A program made the position numbers and the translations under genes. The notes below the pieces were generated by a model, which was not told the DNA's origin, searched no databases, and was given only the letters and a program-made list of their open reading frames with translations. A stretch of 64,000 bases of DNA, from the NCBI RefSeq assembly GCF_036030735.1, contig NZ_CP107928.1, positions 4,464,001 through 4,528,000 of the forward strand, written 5' to 3'. The first letter of the stretch is position 1; every line of letters begins with the position of its first letter. Of this stretch, positions 56,978-64,000 are shown in pieces. Source of the stretch: Streptomyces sp. NBC_00425. GTDB taxonomy: Bacteria; Actinomycetota; Actinomycetes; Streptomycetales; Streptomycetaceae.

Positions 56978-57994
56978 GTGCCAGCTGAAGAGGTATTCGT
57001 TTCCGGGGTGGGACTTCATCTGCCGCCGGCCATGCCGGCCGAGGAGGCCGTCCGGCAGGGGCTGACCGACGACTGGACCGTGCGGCGCACGCGGATGCGG
57101 TCGGTGTGCGTCGGCACGGAGGCCGGGCCGCAGATGGCGGTCCGGGCCGCGAGGGAGGCGCTGCGCCACGCGGACGCGGGACCCCAGGACATCGACCTGG
57201 TCCTGCACGCCAGCAGCTACTTCCAGGGCTACGACCTGTGGGCGCCCGCTTCGTACGTGCAGCGCGAGGCCGTCGGCAACACGTGCCTGTCGCTGGCCGT
57301 CGAGCAGCTGTCCAACGGCGGGATGGCCGCCTTCGAGCTGGCGGTGGCCTATCTGCGCGCGGACTCCCGCCGGCACAGCGCCCTGGTGACCACCGGCGAC
57401 CGGTTCTGCCTGCCGGGGATCGACCGCTGGACCACCGACCCGGGGACCGTGCTCGGGGACGGCGGCACCGCCGTCGTCCTGTCCACGGAGGACGGGTTCG
57501 CGCTGCTGCGCAGTCTGGTGACGGTGTCCGACCCGACCCTGGAGAAGATGGGGCGGGGCGACGATCCCTTCGCCACGACGCCGCTGGAGACCCGGACCCC
57601 GGTCAGCGTGGAGGAGCCCCGTGCCCGCCTGGTGAAGGAGATGGGCATGTCGGAGCTGATCGACCGGCTGCACACCGGCCAGCGGGCGGCCTTCGAACAG
57701 GCCCTGCGGGAGGCGGACGTCAAGCAGGAGGACCTCGACTGGACGGTGCTTCCGCACCTCGGCCGCGCCAAGATGGACTTCCAGTTCTTCTCGGCGCTGG
57801 ACCTCGACCCGGAGCGGACCACCTGGCCCTGGGGCTCGGGGGTCGGCCACCTCGGCGCGGGCGACATGTTCGCCGGCCTCGCCCACCTCACCCGGACCGG
57901 CGCCCTGCGCCCGGGCCAGACGGGTGCACTGGTCAGCGCGGGCGGCGGCTTCGCGTGGACGGTGGCCGTCCTGGAGATCCTGACCGCGGCCTGA
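56978..57994 (+). CDS. KAS III-like acyltransferase of the PKS cluster
   Basis: About 338 aa. I chose the GTG at 56978 because GGAGGG lies 10 bases upstream; the ATG at 56969 is possible. FabH/KAS III fold with active-site cysteine in GNTCLSLAVEQ (C103), H260 in VLPHLGRAKM, and GHLGAGD (H291, D296) where FabH has its GN(T/S) asparagine. The loss of that Asn resembles DpsC/CerJ-type KAS III homologues, which transfer acyl groups rather than extend chains. It may move the branched starter from the type I ACP to the type II KS/CLF. It is divergent from the AT gene and ends at a 20-bp stem. Confidence 0.88.
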   Translation: MPAEEVFVSGVGLHLPPAMPAEEAVRQGLTDDWTVRRTRMRSVCVGTEAGPQMAVRAAREALRHADAGPQDIDLVLHASSYFQGYDLWAPASYVQREAVGNTCLSLAVEQLSNGGMAAFELAVAYLRADSRRHSALVTTGDRFCLPGIDRWTTDPGTVLGDGGTAVVLSTEDGFALLRSLVTVSDPTLEKMGRGDDPFATTPLETRTPVSVEEPRARLVKEMGMSELIDRLHTGQRAAFEQALREADVKQEDLDWTVLPHLGRAKMDFQFFSALDLDPERTTWPWGSGVGHLGAGDMFAGLAHLTRTGALRPGQTGALVSAGGGFAWTVAVLEILTAA

Positions 57995-57999
57995 ACGCC

Positions 58000-58055
58000 G
58001 TCCGGCGGATCACGTCGCGCGAGCACCCCCGCTGCCGCGACGTGATCCGCCGGAC
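58000..58055. terminator. Terminator after the KAS III-like gene
   Basis: Perfect 20-bp stem starting GTCCGGCGGATCACG on the left arm, 16-nt loop, six bases after the KAS III stop. The 330-bp space from 57995 to 58324 holds this, a CAGCC repeat and a second terminator, and no gene. Confidence 0.85.
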
Positions 58056-58075
58056 CTTGCTGCGCCTGCCCCGTC

Positions 58076-58100
58076 CAGCCCAGCCCAGCCCAGCCCAGCC
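58076..58100. repeat. CAGCC tandem repeat, five copies
   Basis: Five exact 5-bp units between the two terminators. Simple sequence, no assigned role. Confidence 0.85.
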
Positions 58101-58247
58101 CCCGAGCCGTCCCGAGTCGTCCCTTCCCTGAACCGTCCCCGAGCGGCGACACGCCGTCACCGCGCCCCCGCAGACCGGGCCGCCTGGACCCCTTGGACCG
58201 CCGAGAAGCGGGTCACCGAGAAGCGGGCCGAGGACCGGCACGCAGTG

Positions 58248-58288
58248 CGCGGAGTGCGACGGGTTCCGCAGAACCGTCGCACTCCGCG
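58248..58288 (-). terminator. Terminator of rmlA
   Basis: CGCGGAGTGCGACGG / CCGTCGCACTCCGCG, perfect 15-bp stem with an 11-nt loop that can itself partly pair, 36 bases after the rmlA stop. Confidence 0.82.
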
Positions 58289-58324
58289 CTCGCAGCGGGC
58301 CCGTCCCGGGCTGGTTCGCCGGCG

Positions 58325-59239
58325 TCAGGCCCCTCGTGGTGCTCCGACGAGCCGACGGCGGTACCCCACGCCGGCGGCCTCGGCCGCGACCTCCGCCACA
58401 TACCTGCCGTACGGGGACTTCATCCCCTCGCCCAGCCGTCGGCACGTGTCGGCGTCGATGAAGCCCATCTGCAGCGCGACCTCCTCCAGGCAGGCGATGC
58501 GCACCCCCATGCGCTCCTCCATGGCCTGCACGTAGATGCCGGCCTTCAGCAGCGACTCGGCGGTCCCCGTGTCGAGCCAGGCGAAACCCCGGCCGAGTTC
58601 GATGAGCTTGGCCTTGCCGCGCTCCAGGTACCACCGGTTGACGTCGGTGATCTCCAGTTCGCCGCGCGGCGACGGGGTCAGGTTCTTGGCCACGTCCACG
58701 ACGTCGTTGTCGTAGAAGTACAGGCCGGTGATCGCCCGGTCGGACTTGGGTTCGGCCGGCTTCTCCTCGAGCGAGACGAGCCGCCCCTCGGCGTCGGTCA
58801 CCCCGACCCCGTACCGCTCGGGGTCCGGCACCGGATAGCCGAAGAGGACGCAGCCGTCCACGTCACGGGCGTTGCGGCGCAGCAGCTCCCGGAATCCCGA
58901 GCCGTGGAAGATGTTGTCGCCCAGCACGAGGGCCACCGGGTCGGCGCCGATGAAGTCGGCCCCGATGGTGAACGCCTGCGCCAGGCCTGCGGGGTGCTCC
59001 TGCGCGGCGTAGCTGAGCGAGATGCCCAGCCGCGAGCCGTCGCCGAGGAGCCGCTGGAAGTACGGCATGTCGGTGGGTGTGGTGATGACGAGGATCTCCC
59101 GGATGTCGGCCAGCATGAGCACCGACAGCGGGTAGTAGATCATCGGCTTGTCACTGACGGGGAGGAGCTGTTTCGACACGGCCAGAGTGATCGGATGCAG
59201 CCGGGTCCCGGTGCCTCCGGCGAGGACTATCCCCTTCAT
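58325..59239 (-). CDS. rmlA: Glucose-1-phosphate thymidylyltransferase
   Basis: 304 aa. Makes dTDP-glucose, the entry point to deoxysugars. [13 protein letters not shown] signature, [42 protein letters not shown] and ELEITDVN. The length is that of the secondary-metabolite/RmlA short type. No 4,6-dehydratase or glycosyltransferase lies in the window. Position within the PKS cluster implies a glycosylated product. It follows the SnoaL-like gene by 14 bases, so the two are probably co-transcribed. Confidence 0.95.
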   Translation of the reverse strand: MKGIVLAGGTGTRLHPITLAVSKQLLPVSDKPMIYYPLSVLMLADIREILVITTPTDMPYFQRLLGDGSRLGISLSYAAQEHPAGLAQAFTIGADFIGADPVALVLGDNIFHGSGFRELLRRNARDVDGCVLFGYPVPDPERYGVGVTDAEGRLVSLEEKPAEPKSDRAITGLYFYDNDVVDVAKNLTPSPRGELEITDVNRWYLERGKAKLIELGRGFAWLDTGTAESLLKAGIYVQAMEERMGVRIACLEEVALQMGFIDADTCRRLGEGMKSPYGRYVAEVAAEAAGVGYRRRLVGAPRGA

Positions 59240-59253
59240 CGTGGGCCCCGGCC

Positions 59254-59694
59254 TCAGGAGGCCGGACGGTCCTGGTCGATGACGCGCTCCCGGGTCCGGA
59301 TCTCGCCGGCCTCGGTGCGCACCAGTTCGTCCACCACGGTGAAGGTCGGCTCGAAGTCGACCTTCCCGGCGGCGTCGGTCCGGGTGACCAGGCAGACGTA
59401 GTCCACCCGCCAGCCGTCCGCGGTCTTCTCCACGAGGTAGTGGTCGAACCAGTGCCGGGGCACGACCGACCGGTACCGCGGGAGGGCGGCCCGCATGGCC
59501 GCGACCATCGCGTCACGGCCGGCGAGGCGTTCGCCGCGGTGCGCGTGGTCGATGACGCCGTCCTCGGTGAAGGTGTCGGCGAACTCCTCGATCTTCAGGG
59601 CGTCCATCAGGCGGCACTGTCGGGCGTAGAACCCGAGGATCTCCACGTGCTCCTCGGCCGTCACCTTCTGCCGCTCAGCGGTCTGCGTAGCCAC
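59254..59694 (-). CDS. SnoaL-like (NTF2-fold) protein of the PKS cluster
   Basis: About 146 aa from the GTG at 59694, which has GAGGAGGAG six bases upstream; an ATG at 59715 gives 153 aa. SnoaL_4/NTF2 fold: [54 protein letters not shown] and a final strand ending [10 protein letters not shown]. Relatives in aromatic polyketide clusters act as cyclases, hydroxylases or dehydratases without cofactors. The exact role is unassigned. It is coupled to rmlA and divergent from the ActIV-like cyclase. Confidence 0.86.
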   Translation of the reverse strand: MATQTAERQKVTAEEHVEILGFYARQCRLMDALKIEEFADTFTEDGVIDHAHRGERLAGRDAMVAAMRAALPRYRSVVPRHWFDHYLVEKTADGWRVDYVCLVTRTDAAGKVDFEPTFTVVDELVRTEAGEIRTRERVIDQDRPAS

Positions 59695-59889
59695 GGTGTG
59701 CTCCTCCTCGGGCATGGGTTTCCTTCTCCGGAAGCGTTCTCCGGGCAGCTCGAAACCGACTGGACTACCGCTGCACCGGAATTCCCCGAAGCCGGACTCA
59801 CCGGGTGTTCCAGTGGGGCTCATGCCGTTCGGGCCACCCTTCCGACAAATCGTCGCGGCACTTTCTTCGCACCGGGAACGGAGTTCGGA

Positions 59890-60807
59890 ATGACGTTGCA
59901 ACAGGTCCGGTCGGAAATGCGCGAGGTCGCCTCGTCGGTCTACGCCTGGATTCAGCCCGACGGCGGGTGGTGCCTGAACAACGCGGGGCTGATCCTCGAC
60001 GGGGAGTGCGCGGTGCTGGTCGACACGGCCGCCACCGAGCGCCGTACCCGCGTGCTGGCCGAGGCGGTGGGCGCACTGGCGCCGGCCGGCCCCGACTTCC
60101 TCGTCAACACGCACTTCCACGGCGACCACACGTTCGGCAACTCCTACTTCAAGCCGCGGGCGACGATCATCGCCCACGAGAACTGCGCGCGGGACCAGAT
60201 AGCCGCGGGCCCGGGGCTGCGCGGGCTGTGGCCGGACGTGGAGTGGGGGGAGACGCCGGTCCTCGGGCCCGACGTGACCTATCGCGGCGACGAGGCCGCC
60301 GTCCACTCGGGCGGCCGGCGCATCGCGCTGCTGCACCCCGGGACGGCCCACACCACCGGCGACACGGTGGTGTGGCTGCCCGACGAGGGCGTCCTGTTCA
60401 CCGGGGACGTCGTGTGGTCCGGAAGCACCCCGTTCTGTCTGATGGGCTCGGTCACGGGGTCGCTGGAGGCGATCGGGCGGCTGCGCGCGCTCGGCGCGGA
60501 GACGGTGGTGCCCGGTCACGGGCCGGTCGGCGGCGCCGAGTTGCTGGACGAGACCGCCGCCTACCTGAACTGGCTGCTGGAGGTTGCGGAGTCGGGGCTG
60601 CGGGCCGGGCGGTCGGCGCTGGAGACGGCCCGGACCACCGAACTGGGCGCGTGGGCCGCCTTCCTCGACGCCGAGCGCATCGTCGGCAACCTGCACCGCG
60701 CCTACGCCGAGCTCGCCGGAGCGGTGCCGGGCGCGCCGATCGACGTGGCGACGGCCTTCGGGGAGATGACGCAGTTCCACGGGGGCCTCCCGGTGTGCCA
60801 CGCCTGA
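59890..60807 (+). CDS. ActIV-type metallo-beta-lactamase-fold polyketide cyclase
   Basis: 305 aa from the ATG at 59890 (GGAG eight bases upstream). Zinc site NTHFHGDHTFGN (H75, H77, D79, H80), then PGTAHTTGD, FTGDVVWSG and PGHGP. The rest follows the actinorhodin cyclase ActIV closely as I recall it: GGWCLNNAGLI near the start, GLWPDVEWGE, TPFCLMGSVTGSLEAI and ELGAWAAFLDAERIVGNLHR near the end. ActIV-type enzymes close the second ring and/or release the chain from ACP. Together with the didomain aromatase this supports an aromatic, anthraquinone-like skeleton. Confidence 0.9.
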   Translation: MTLQQVRSEMREVASSVYAWIQPDGGWCLNNAGLILDGECAVLVDTAATERRTRVLAEAVGALAPAGPDFLVNTHFHGDHTFGNSYFKPRATIIAHENCARDQIAAGPGLRGLWPDVEWGETPVLGPDVTYRGDEAAVHSGGRRIALLHPGTAHTTGDTVVWLPDEGVLFTGDVVWSGSTPFCLMGSVTGSLEAIGRLRALGAETVVPGHGPVGGAELLDETAAYLNWLLEVAESGLRAGRSALETARTTELGAWAAFLDAERIVGNLHRAYAELAGAVPGAPIDVATAFGEMTQFHGGLPVCHA

Positions 60808-60844
60808 GGGAGGGCCGGCCGGCGGACCGGGTGGACCGGCAGCC

Positions 60845-60886
60845 GCGAAGGGGGGTGTGACGCGCTCGCGTCACACCCCCCTTCGC
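60845..60886 (+). terminator. Terminator of the ActIV-like gene
   Basis: Perfect 19-bp stem starting GCGAAGGGGGGTGTGACGC with a 4-nt GCTC loop, 37 bases after the stop. Confidence 0.9.
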
Positions 60887-60896
60887 ACGGGACGAG

Positions 60897-60927
60897 GCCG
60901 GGCCCCGCCCGACGGGCGGGGCCCGGC
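60897..60927 (-). terminator. Terminator of the carboxylase operon
   Basis: GCCGGGCCCCGCCC-GAC-GGGCGGGGCCCGGC, perfect 14-bp stem with a 3-nt loop, between the previous terminator and the accE stop. The 204-bp space from 60808 to 61011 contains only these hairpins and Gly/Pro-type simple sequence. Confidence 0.85.
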
Positions 60928-61011
60928 CGTCAGGTCCGGGGTCGGGACAGTCCGGACGTCAGGGCAGGTCCGGACGTCAGGGCGACCCGGGGGTCAGAGC
61001 GGGTCCGGGCC

Positions 61012-61383
61012 TCAGGGCAGGTCCGGCCAGCCGGCCGTTCCGGGCGGCTCCGCCCCGGACGGCTCCGTACCGGACCGGCTCCCCCAGCCGGTCTCGGGCG
61101 GCGCGTCGGCGCCGGACGGGTCCCCCCAGCCGCTCCTGGCCGGCGGAGCGTCCGGGCCTCGGCGGCGCCCCCACACGGTCGTCGCGGGCCGGTCCGGGCC
61201 GGGCCAGTCCGCGAGGCCCGCCACGGCCGGCACGTCGGGGGCGAGGCGCTGTGCCCAGTCGGCCACCGCGGACGGATCCGCGGCGGACCGGTGCAGACGG
61301 GTCAGCAGCGCGACGGTGAGGGCGGCGATCTCCTGCTCGGTCGGCCGTCCTGAGCGAATCGTGAACAGCGGGTCCGCGGTCAC
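61012..61383 (-). CDS. Acyl-CoA carboxylase epsilon subunit-like protein
   Basis: 123 aa, GTG two bases after the beta-subunit stop. The first 60 residues match the small AccE/PccE family (LFTIRSGRPTEQEIAALTVA, then LLTRLH, ending near WAQR). The remaining half is a Gly/Pro/Ala/Asp-rich tail with repeated GWG and SG motifs. Epsilon subunits stabilise actinobacterial acyl-CoA carboxylases. Partner: the adjacent carboxyltransferase. Confidence 0.87.
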   Translation of the reverse strand: MTADPLFTIRSGRPTEQEIAALTVALLTRLHRSAADPSAVADWAQRLAPDVPAVAGLADWPGPDRPATTVWGRRRGPDAPPARSGWGDPSGADAPPETGWGSRSGTEPSGAEPPGTAGWPDLP

Positions 61384-61385
61384 GG

Positions 61386-63008
61386 CTACATCGGGGGGTT
61401 GCCGTGTTTGCGCGGCGCCAGGGAGGCACGTTTGCCCTCCAGCATCTCCAGCGCCCGGACGAGGGTCTCCCGGGTGTGGGCCGGGTCGATGATGTCGTCG
61501 ACCAGCCCGTGCTCGGCCGCGTAGTAGGGGTGCATCAACTCCTCGCGGTAGGACCGGATGCACTGCTCCCGGGTCTCCTGCGGATCGCCCGACGCCGCGA
61601 TCTCCCGGCGGAAGATGACGTTCGCCGCGCCCTCGGCGCCCATCACCGCGATCTCGTTGGTGGGCCACGCCAGGGACAGGTCGGTCCCGATGGACCGCGA
61701 GTCCATGACGATCCAGGCGCCGCCGTACGCCTTGCGCAGGATCAGCTGGATGCGGGGGACGGTGGCGACGCAGTAGGCGTAGAGCAGCTTCGCCCCGTGC
61801 CGGATGATCCCCTGGTGTTCCTGCTCACGGCCCGGCAGGAAGCCGGGCACGTCGACCAGGGTGACCAGCGGGATGTTGAAGGAGTCGCACATCTGGACGA
61901 AGCGCGCGCCCTTGTCGGAGGCGTCGATGTCCAGGGTGCCGGCCGAGACCATGGGCTGGTTGGCGACCACGCCGACCAGCCGGCCGCCCATCCGGGCCAG
62001 CGCGCAGACGATGTTGCCCGCCCAGTTCGGCTGCACCTCGAAGTACTCGCCGTCGTCGACGATCTCCTCGATCACCTTCAGGATGTCGTAGGCCTGGCTG
62101 GCCGACGACGGGACGAGGTCGAGCAGGGCGTCGTTCCTGCGGTCCACCGGGTCCGTGCAGGGGACGACCGGGGGCAGGGCCCGGTTGTTGGCGGGCAGCA
62201 GCGACAGCAGGTACCGGACGTCGGCGATGCAGGCGTACTCGTCGTCGTAGACGAACGAGGAGACGCCGGAGACGCCGGCGTGGACGTCCGCCCCACCGAG
62301 GCCGTTCATGCTGATGTGCTCGCCGGTGACGGCCTGGACCACGTCCGGGCCGGTGATGAACATCTGTGCCACGTCACGGACCATGAACACGAAGTCGGTC
62401 AGCGCGGGCGAGTAGGCGGCCCCGCCCGCGCACGGTCCGAGGATCACGCTGATCTGCGGGATGACGCCGGACGCCTGGGCGTTGCGGCGGAAGATCCCGC
62501 CGTAGCCGGCGAGCGCCGTGACGCCTTCCTGGATACGGGCCCCCGCCCCGTCGCACAGGCTGACCAGCGGGGCGCCGGCGGCGAGGGCCATGTCCATCAG
62601 CTTGTGGATCTTCGCGGCGTGCGCCTCGCCCAGGGCGCCGCCGAACATCCGGAAGTCGTGCGCGTAGGCGAAGACCTTCTGTCCGTGGACCAGTCCCCAG
62701 CCGACGACGACCCCGTCGGTGTGGGGGCGTTTGCTCGCCAGTCCGAAGGCGGTCGCCCGGTGCTTGCGGAACGCCTCGATCTCGACGAACGTCCCCTCGT
62801 CGAAGAGCAGCTCGATGCGCTCCCTGACGGTGAGTTTGCCCTTGGCGCGCTGGGCTGCGGTCGCCTCGACGCTCGGTCCCTCGCGGATGACCGCCTTGAG
62901 CCGGGCGAGCTCCTCGGTGCGGGTCCGCAGGTCGTTGCGTTGGACGGCCTCCTCGAGGTCGTCCGGGAGTATCGCGCTCCCGGCCGACTCGGCGACTGAC
63001 GTCAGCAT
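61386..63008 (-). CDS. Acyl-CoA carboxylase beta (carboxyltransferase) subunit
   Basis: 540 aa, AAGGG upstream of the ATG. Carboxyl transferase fold: TVRERIELLFDEGTFVE, CDGAGARIQEGV, LGPCAGGAAYSPALTDF, PGFLPGREQEHQGIIRHGAK, and AVMGAEGAANVIFRRE. The residue thought to separate acetyl- from propionyl-specific enzymes in S. coelicolor (Asp in PccB, Ile in AccB, in the GGAYxVM segment) is Ile here (GGAWIVMDS), suggesting an AccB-like enzyme accepting acetyl-CoA. No biotinylated alpha subunit is encoded nearby, so it must share the housekeeping one. It probably boosts malonyl-CoA for the polyketide. Confidence 0.93.
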   Translation of the reverse strand: MLTSVAESAGSAILPDDLEEAVQRNDLRTRTEELARLKAVIREGPSVEATAAQRAKGKLTVRERIELLFDEGTFVEIEAFRKHRATAFGLASKRPHTDGVVVGWGLVHGQKVFAYAHDFRMFGGALGEAHAAKIHKLMDMALAAGAPLVSLCDGAGARIQEGVTALAGYGGIFRRNAQASGVIPQISVILGPCAGGAAYSPALTDFVFMVRDVAQMFITGPDVVQAVTGEHISMNGLGGADVHAGVSGVSSFVYDDEYACIADVRYLLSLLPANNRALPPVVPCTDPVDRRNDALLDLVPSSASQAYDILKVIEEIVDDGEYFEVQPNWAGNIVCALARMGGRLVGVVANQPMVSAGTLDIDASDKGARFVQMCDSFNIPLVTLVDVPGFLPGREQEHQGIIRHGAKLLYAYCVATVPRIQLILRKAYGGAWIVMDSRSIGTDLSLAWPTNEIAVMGAEGAANVIFRREIAASGDPQETREQCIRSYREELMHPYYAAEHGLVDDIIDPAHTRETLVRALEMLEGKRASLAPRKHGNPPM

Positions 63009-63061
63009 GAATGCCCTTTCGTTGCGACATGTCGATGACGATGACGGACGGCTGCTGCCGC

Positions 63062-64000
63062 TCAGCGGAGCTGGCGCACCACCATCGCCGAGTTGAAGCC
63101 GCCGTGCCCGCGGGCGACGATCAGCGCCGACCGGATCGGGCCCTGCCGCGGCTCGCCGACCACGAGGTCCATCTCGTACTCGGGCACGGCCTCCCGGACG
63201 CCGACGGCGGGCGGGATGGCGCTCCAGAACATCGACAGCAGCGCCGTCGCGACATCGAGGGAGGCGCCGCCGGCGAACAGCCGTCCGGTCATGGTCTTGG
63301 GAGCGGCGACCGGGACGCCGTGCGGCCCGAAGACCTCCTTGAGGGCCTCCGCCTCCACCTGGTCCAGTTCGGCCTCGCCCACCGCGTCGGCGAAGACGAC
63401 GTCGATGTCCGCGGCGTCCATGCCGGCGTCGCCCAGCGCCATCTCGATGGCCCGCTGCAGACCCGGCGGGCGGCCGGGGGTGCCCGGGTCGAAGGTGGAG
63501 GCGTAACCGGCGATCTCGCCGAAGACGGTGGTGCCGATCCGCTTCTTCGCGCTCTCCGGCGTCTCCAGCACCATGATCGCGCCGCCCTCGCCGGGCACAT
63601 AGCCGCCCGCCCGCTCGTCGAAGGGCAGGTAGGCGCGCTGCGGGTCGGAGCTGCGGCTGATCCGGCCGGTGGCCTGGTGGGCGACCCAGGCCCACGGGCA
63701 CAGCGTGCTGTCGATGCCGCCGGTGAGCATCAGGTTGGCGCCGTCCCGCAACTGCCGCCGGGCGTGGCCGATCGCGTCGATCCCGCCGGCCTGCTCGCTG
63801 ATCACCACGGCGCCGGGTCCGTGCATCTTGTGCCGGATGGATATCTGGCCCGTGTTGACCGCGTAGAACCACGCGAACGACTGGTAGGCGCTGACGTACT
63901 CCGGGCCCTGGTGGTGCAGCTTGGCCAGCTCGCGCTGGCCGAACTCGTAACCGCCGCCGGAGGCCGCCGTGACCACGCCCATCTCGTCGGTCGGGACGTC
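63062..64000 (-). CDS. Type II PKS chain-length factor (KS-beta), truncated by window edge
   Basis: 313 codons visible; the N-terminal roughly 100 residues lie past 64000. KS-beta signature: ISEQAGGIDAIGHARRQL, where the catalytic cysteine of KS-alpha is replaced by glutamine. AYQSFAWFYAVNTGQISIRHKM, PFDERAGGYVPGEGGAIMVLE and the C-terminal GHGGFNSAMVVRQ are typical. CLF pairs with KS-alpha to set chain length. KS-alpha should be the next gene to the right. The frame stays open to the end of the window. Confidence 0.93.
   Translation of the reverse strand, partial: DVPTDEMGVVTAASGGGYEFGQRELAKLHHQGPEYVSAYQSFAWFYAVNTGQISIRHKMHGPGAVVISEQAGGIDAIGHARRQLRDGANLMLTGGIDSTLCPWAWVAHQATGRISRSSDPQRAYLPFDERAGGYVPGEGGAIMVLETPESAKKRIGTTVFGEIAGYASTFDPGTPGRPPGLQRAIEMALGDAGMDAADIDVVFADAVGEAELDQVEAEALKEVFGPHGVPVAAPKTMTGRLFAGGASLDVATALLSMFWSAIPPAVGVREAVPEYEMDLVVGEPRQGPIRSALIVARGHGGFNSAMVVRQLR

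Overview
The window is high-GC actinobacterial DNA and looks like a Streptomyces chromosome. Third-codon positions are strongly GC-biased, GTG starts are frequent, translational couplings of the GTGA/ATGA type are common, and it carries Streptomyces-type gene sets: tipA, an XRE/DUF397/ATPase triad, and C-minus ribosomal protein paralogues under a Zur box. From memory, the left two thirds follows the order of the Streptomyces coelicolor SCO3390s-SCO3434 segment. That comparison is recall, not a search. No tRNA, rRNA, CRISPR array, insertion sequence or phage gene was seen.

Left core region (1-29 kb). It holds two PH-domain membrane proteins, a coiled-coil membrane protein, a membrane-anchored esterase and an MprF-like domain protein. 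Next is the folate operon folP-NTF2-folB-folK-DUF3180, with folE convergent to it. Then come ftsH, hpt, tilS, a zinc protease and dacB (all minus), ppa, a ThrE-like exporter, a DedA protein, a YbjQ protein, tipA with its autoregulated promoter and internal TipAS start, a CLC-like channel, a PadR-controlled ABC exporter and an aldehyde dehydrogenase.

Middle region (28.5-45 kb). An XRE-DUF5753 regulator, an anti-sigma-like ATPase and a DUF397 protein form a WhiJ-like triad with a shared 17-bp upstream motif. A divergent zinc-starvation cluster follows (rpsR, a CobW-like protein with a degenerate P-loop, rpmE, rpmG // rpmB, rpsN). After it come two lipoproteins, a MarR protein with an IS30-type N-terminal HTH divergent from a DUF4097 gene, a DUF2786 protein, a stand-alone family A DNA polymerase, a hydroxyacid dehydrogenase, a WYL regulator/NmrA pair, a ferredoxin and a TAP-like hydrolase whose nucleophile serine is alanine.

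Right region (about 45.2 kb to the edge). This is the left arm of a hybrid type I/type II polyketide cluster. A tightly coupled minus-strand operon encodes, in transcription order, a discrete malonyl-type acyltransferase, a KSQ-ACP loading protein that lacks its AT core, a complete KS-AT-DH-ER-KR-ACP module with a methylmalonyl-type AT, a didomain aromatase/cyclase and an acyl-CoA dehydrogenase. Divergent or downstream are a KAS III-like acyltransferase, rmlA, a SnoaL-like protein, an ActIV-type metallo-beta-lactamase-fold cyclase, the epsilon and beta subunits of an acyl-CoA carboxylase, and a chain-length factor cut by the window edge.

Reading these together, the type I proteins would make a short branched starter: malonyl decarboxylated to acetyl, one methylmalonyl extension and full reduction, giving 2-methylbutyryl. 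The KAS III-like protein could hand it to a type II KS/CLF for an aromatic polyketide. RmlA suggests that the product is glycosylated. The KS-alpha, dedicated ACP, glycosyltransferase and tailoring genes should lie beyond position 64000.
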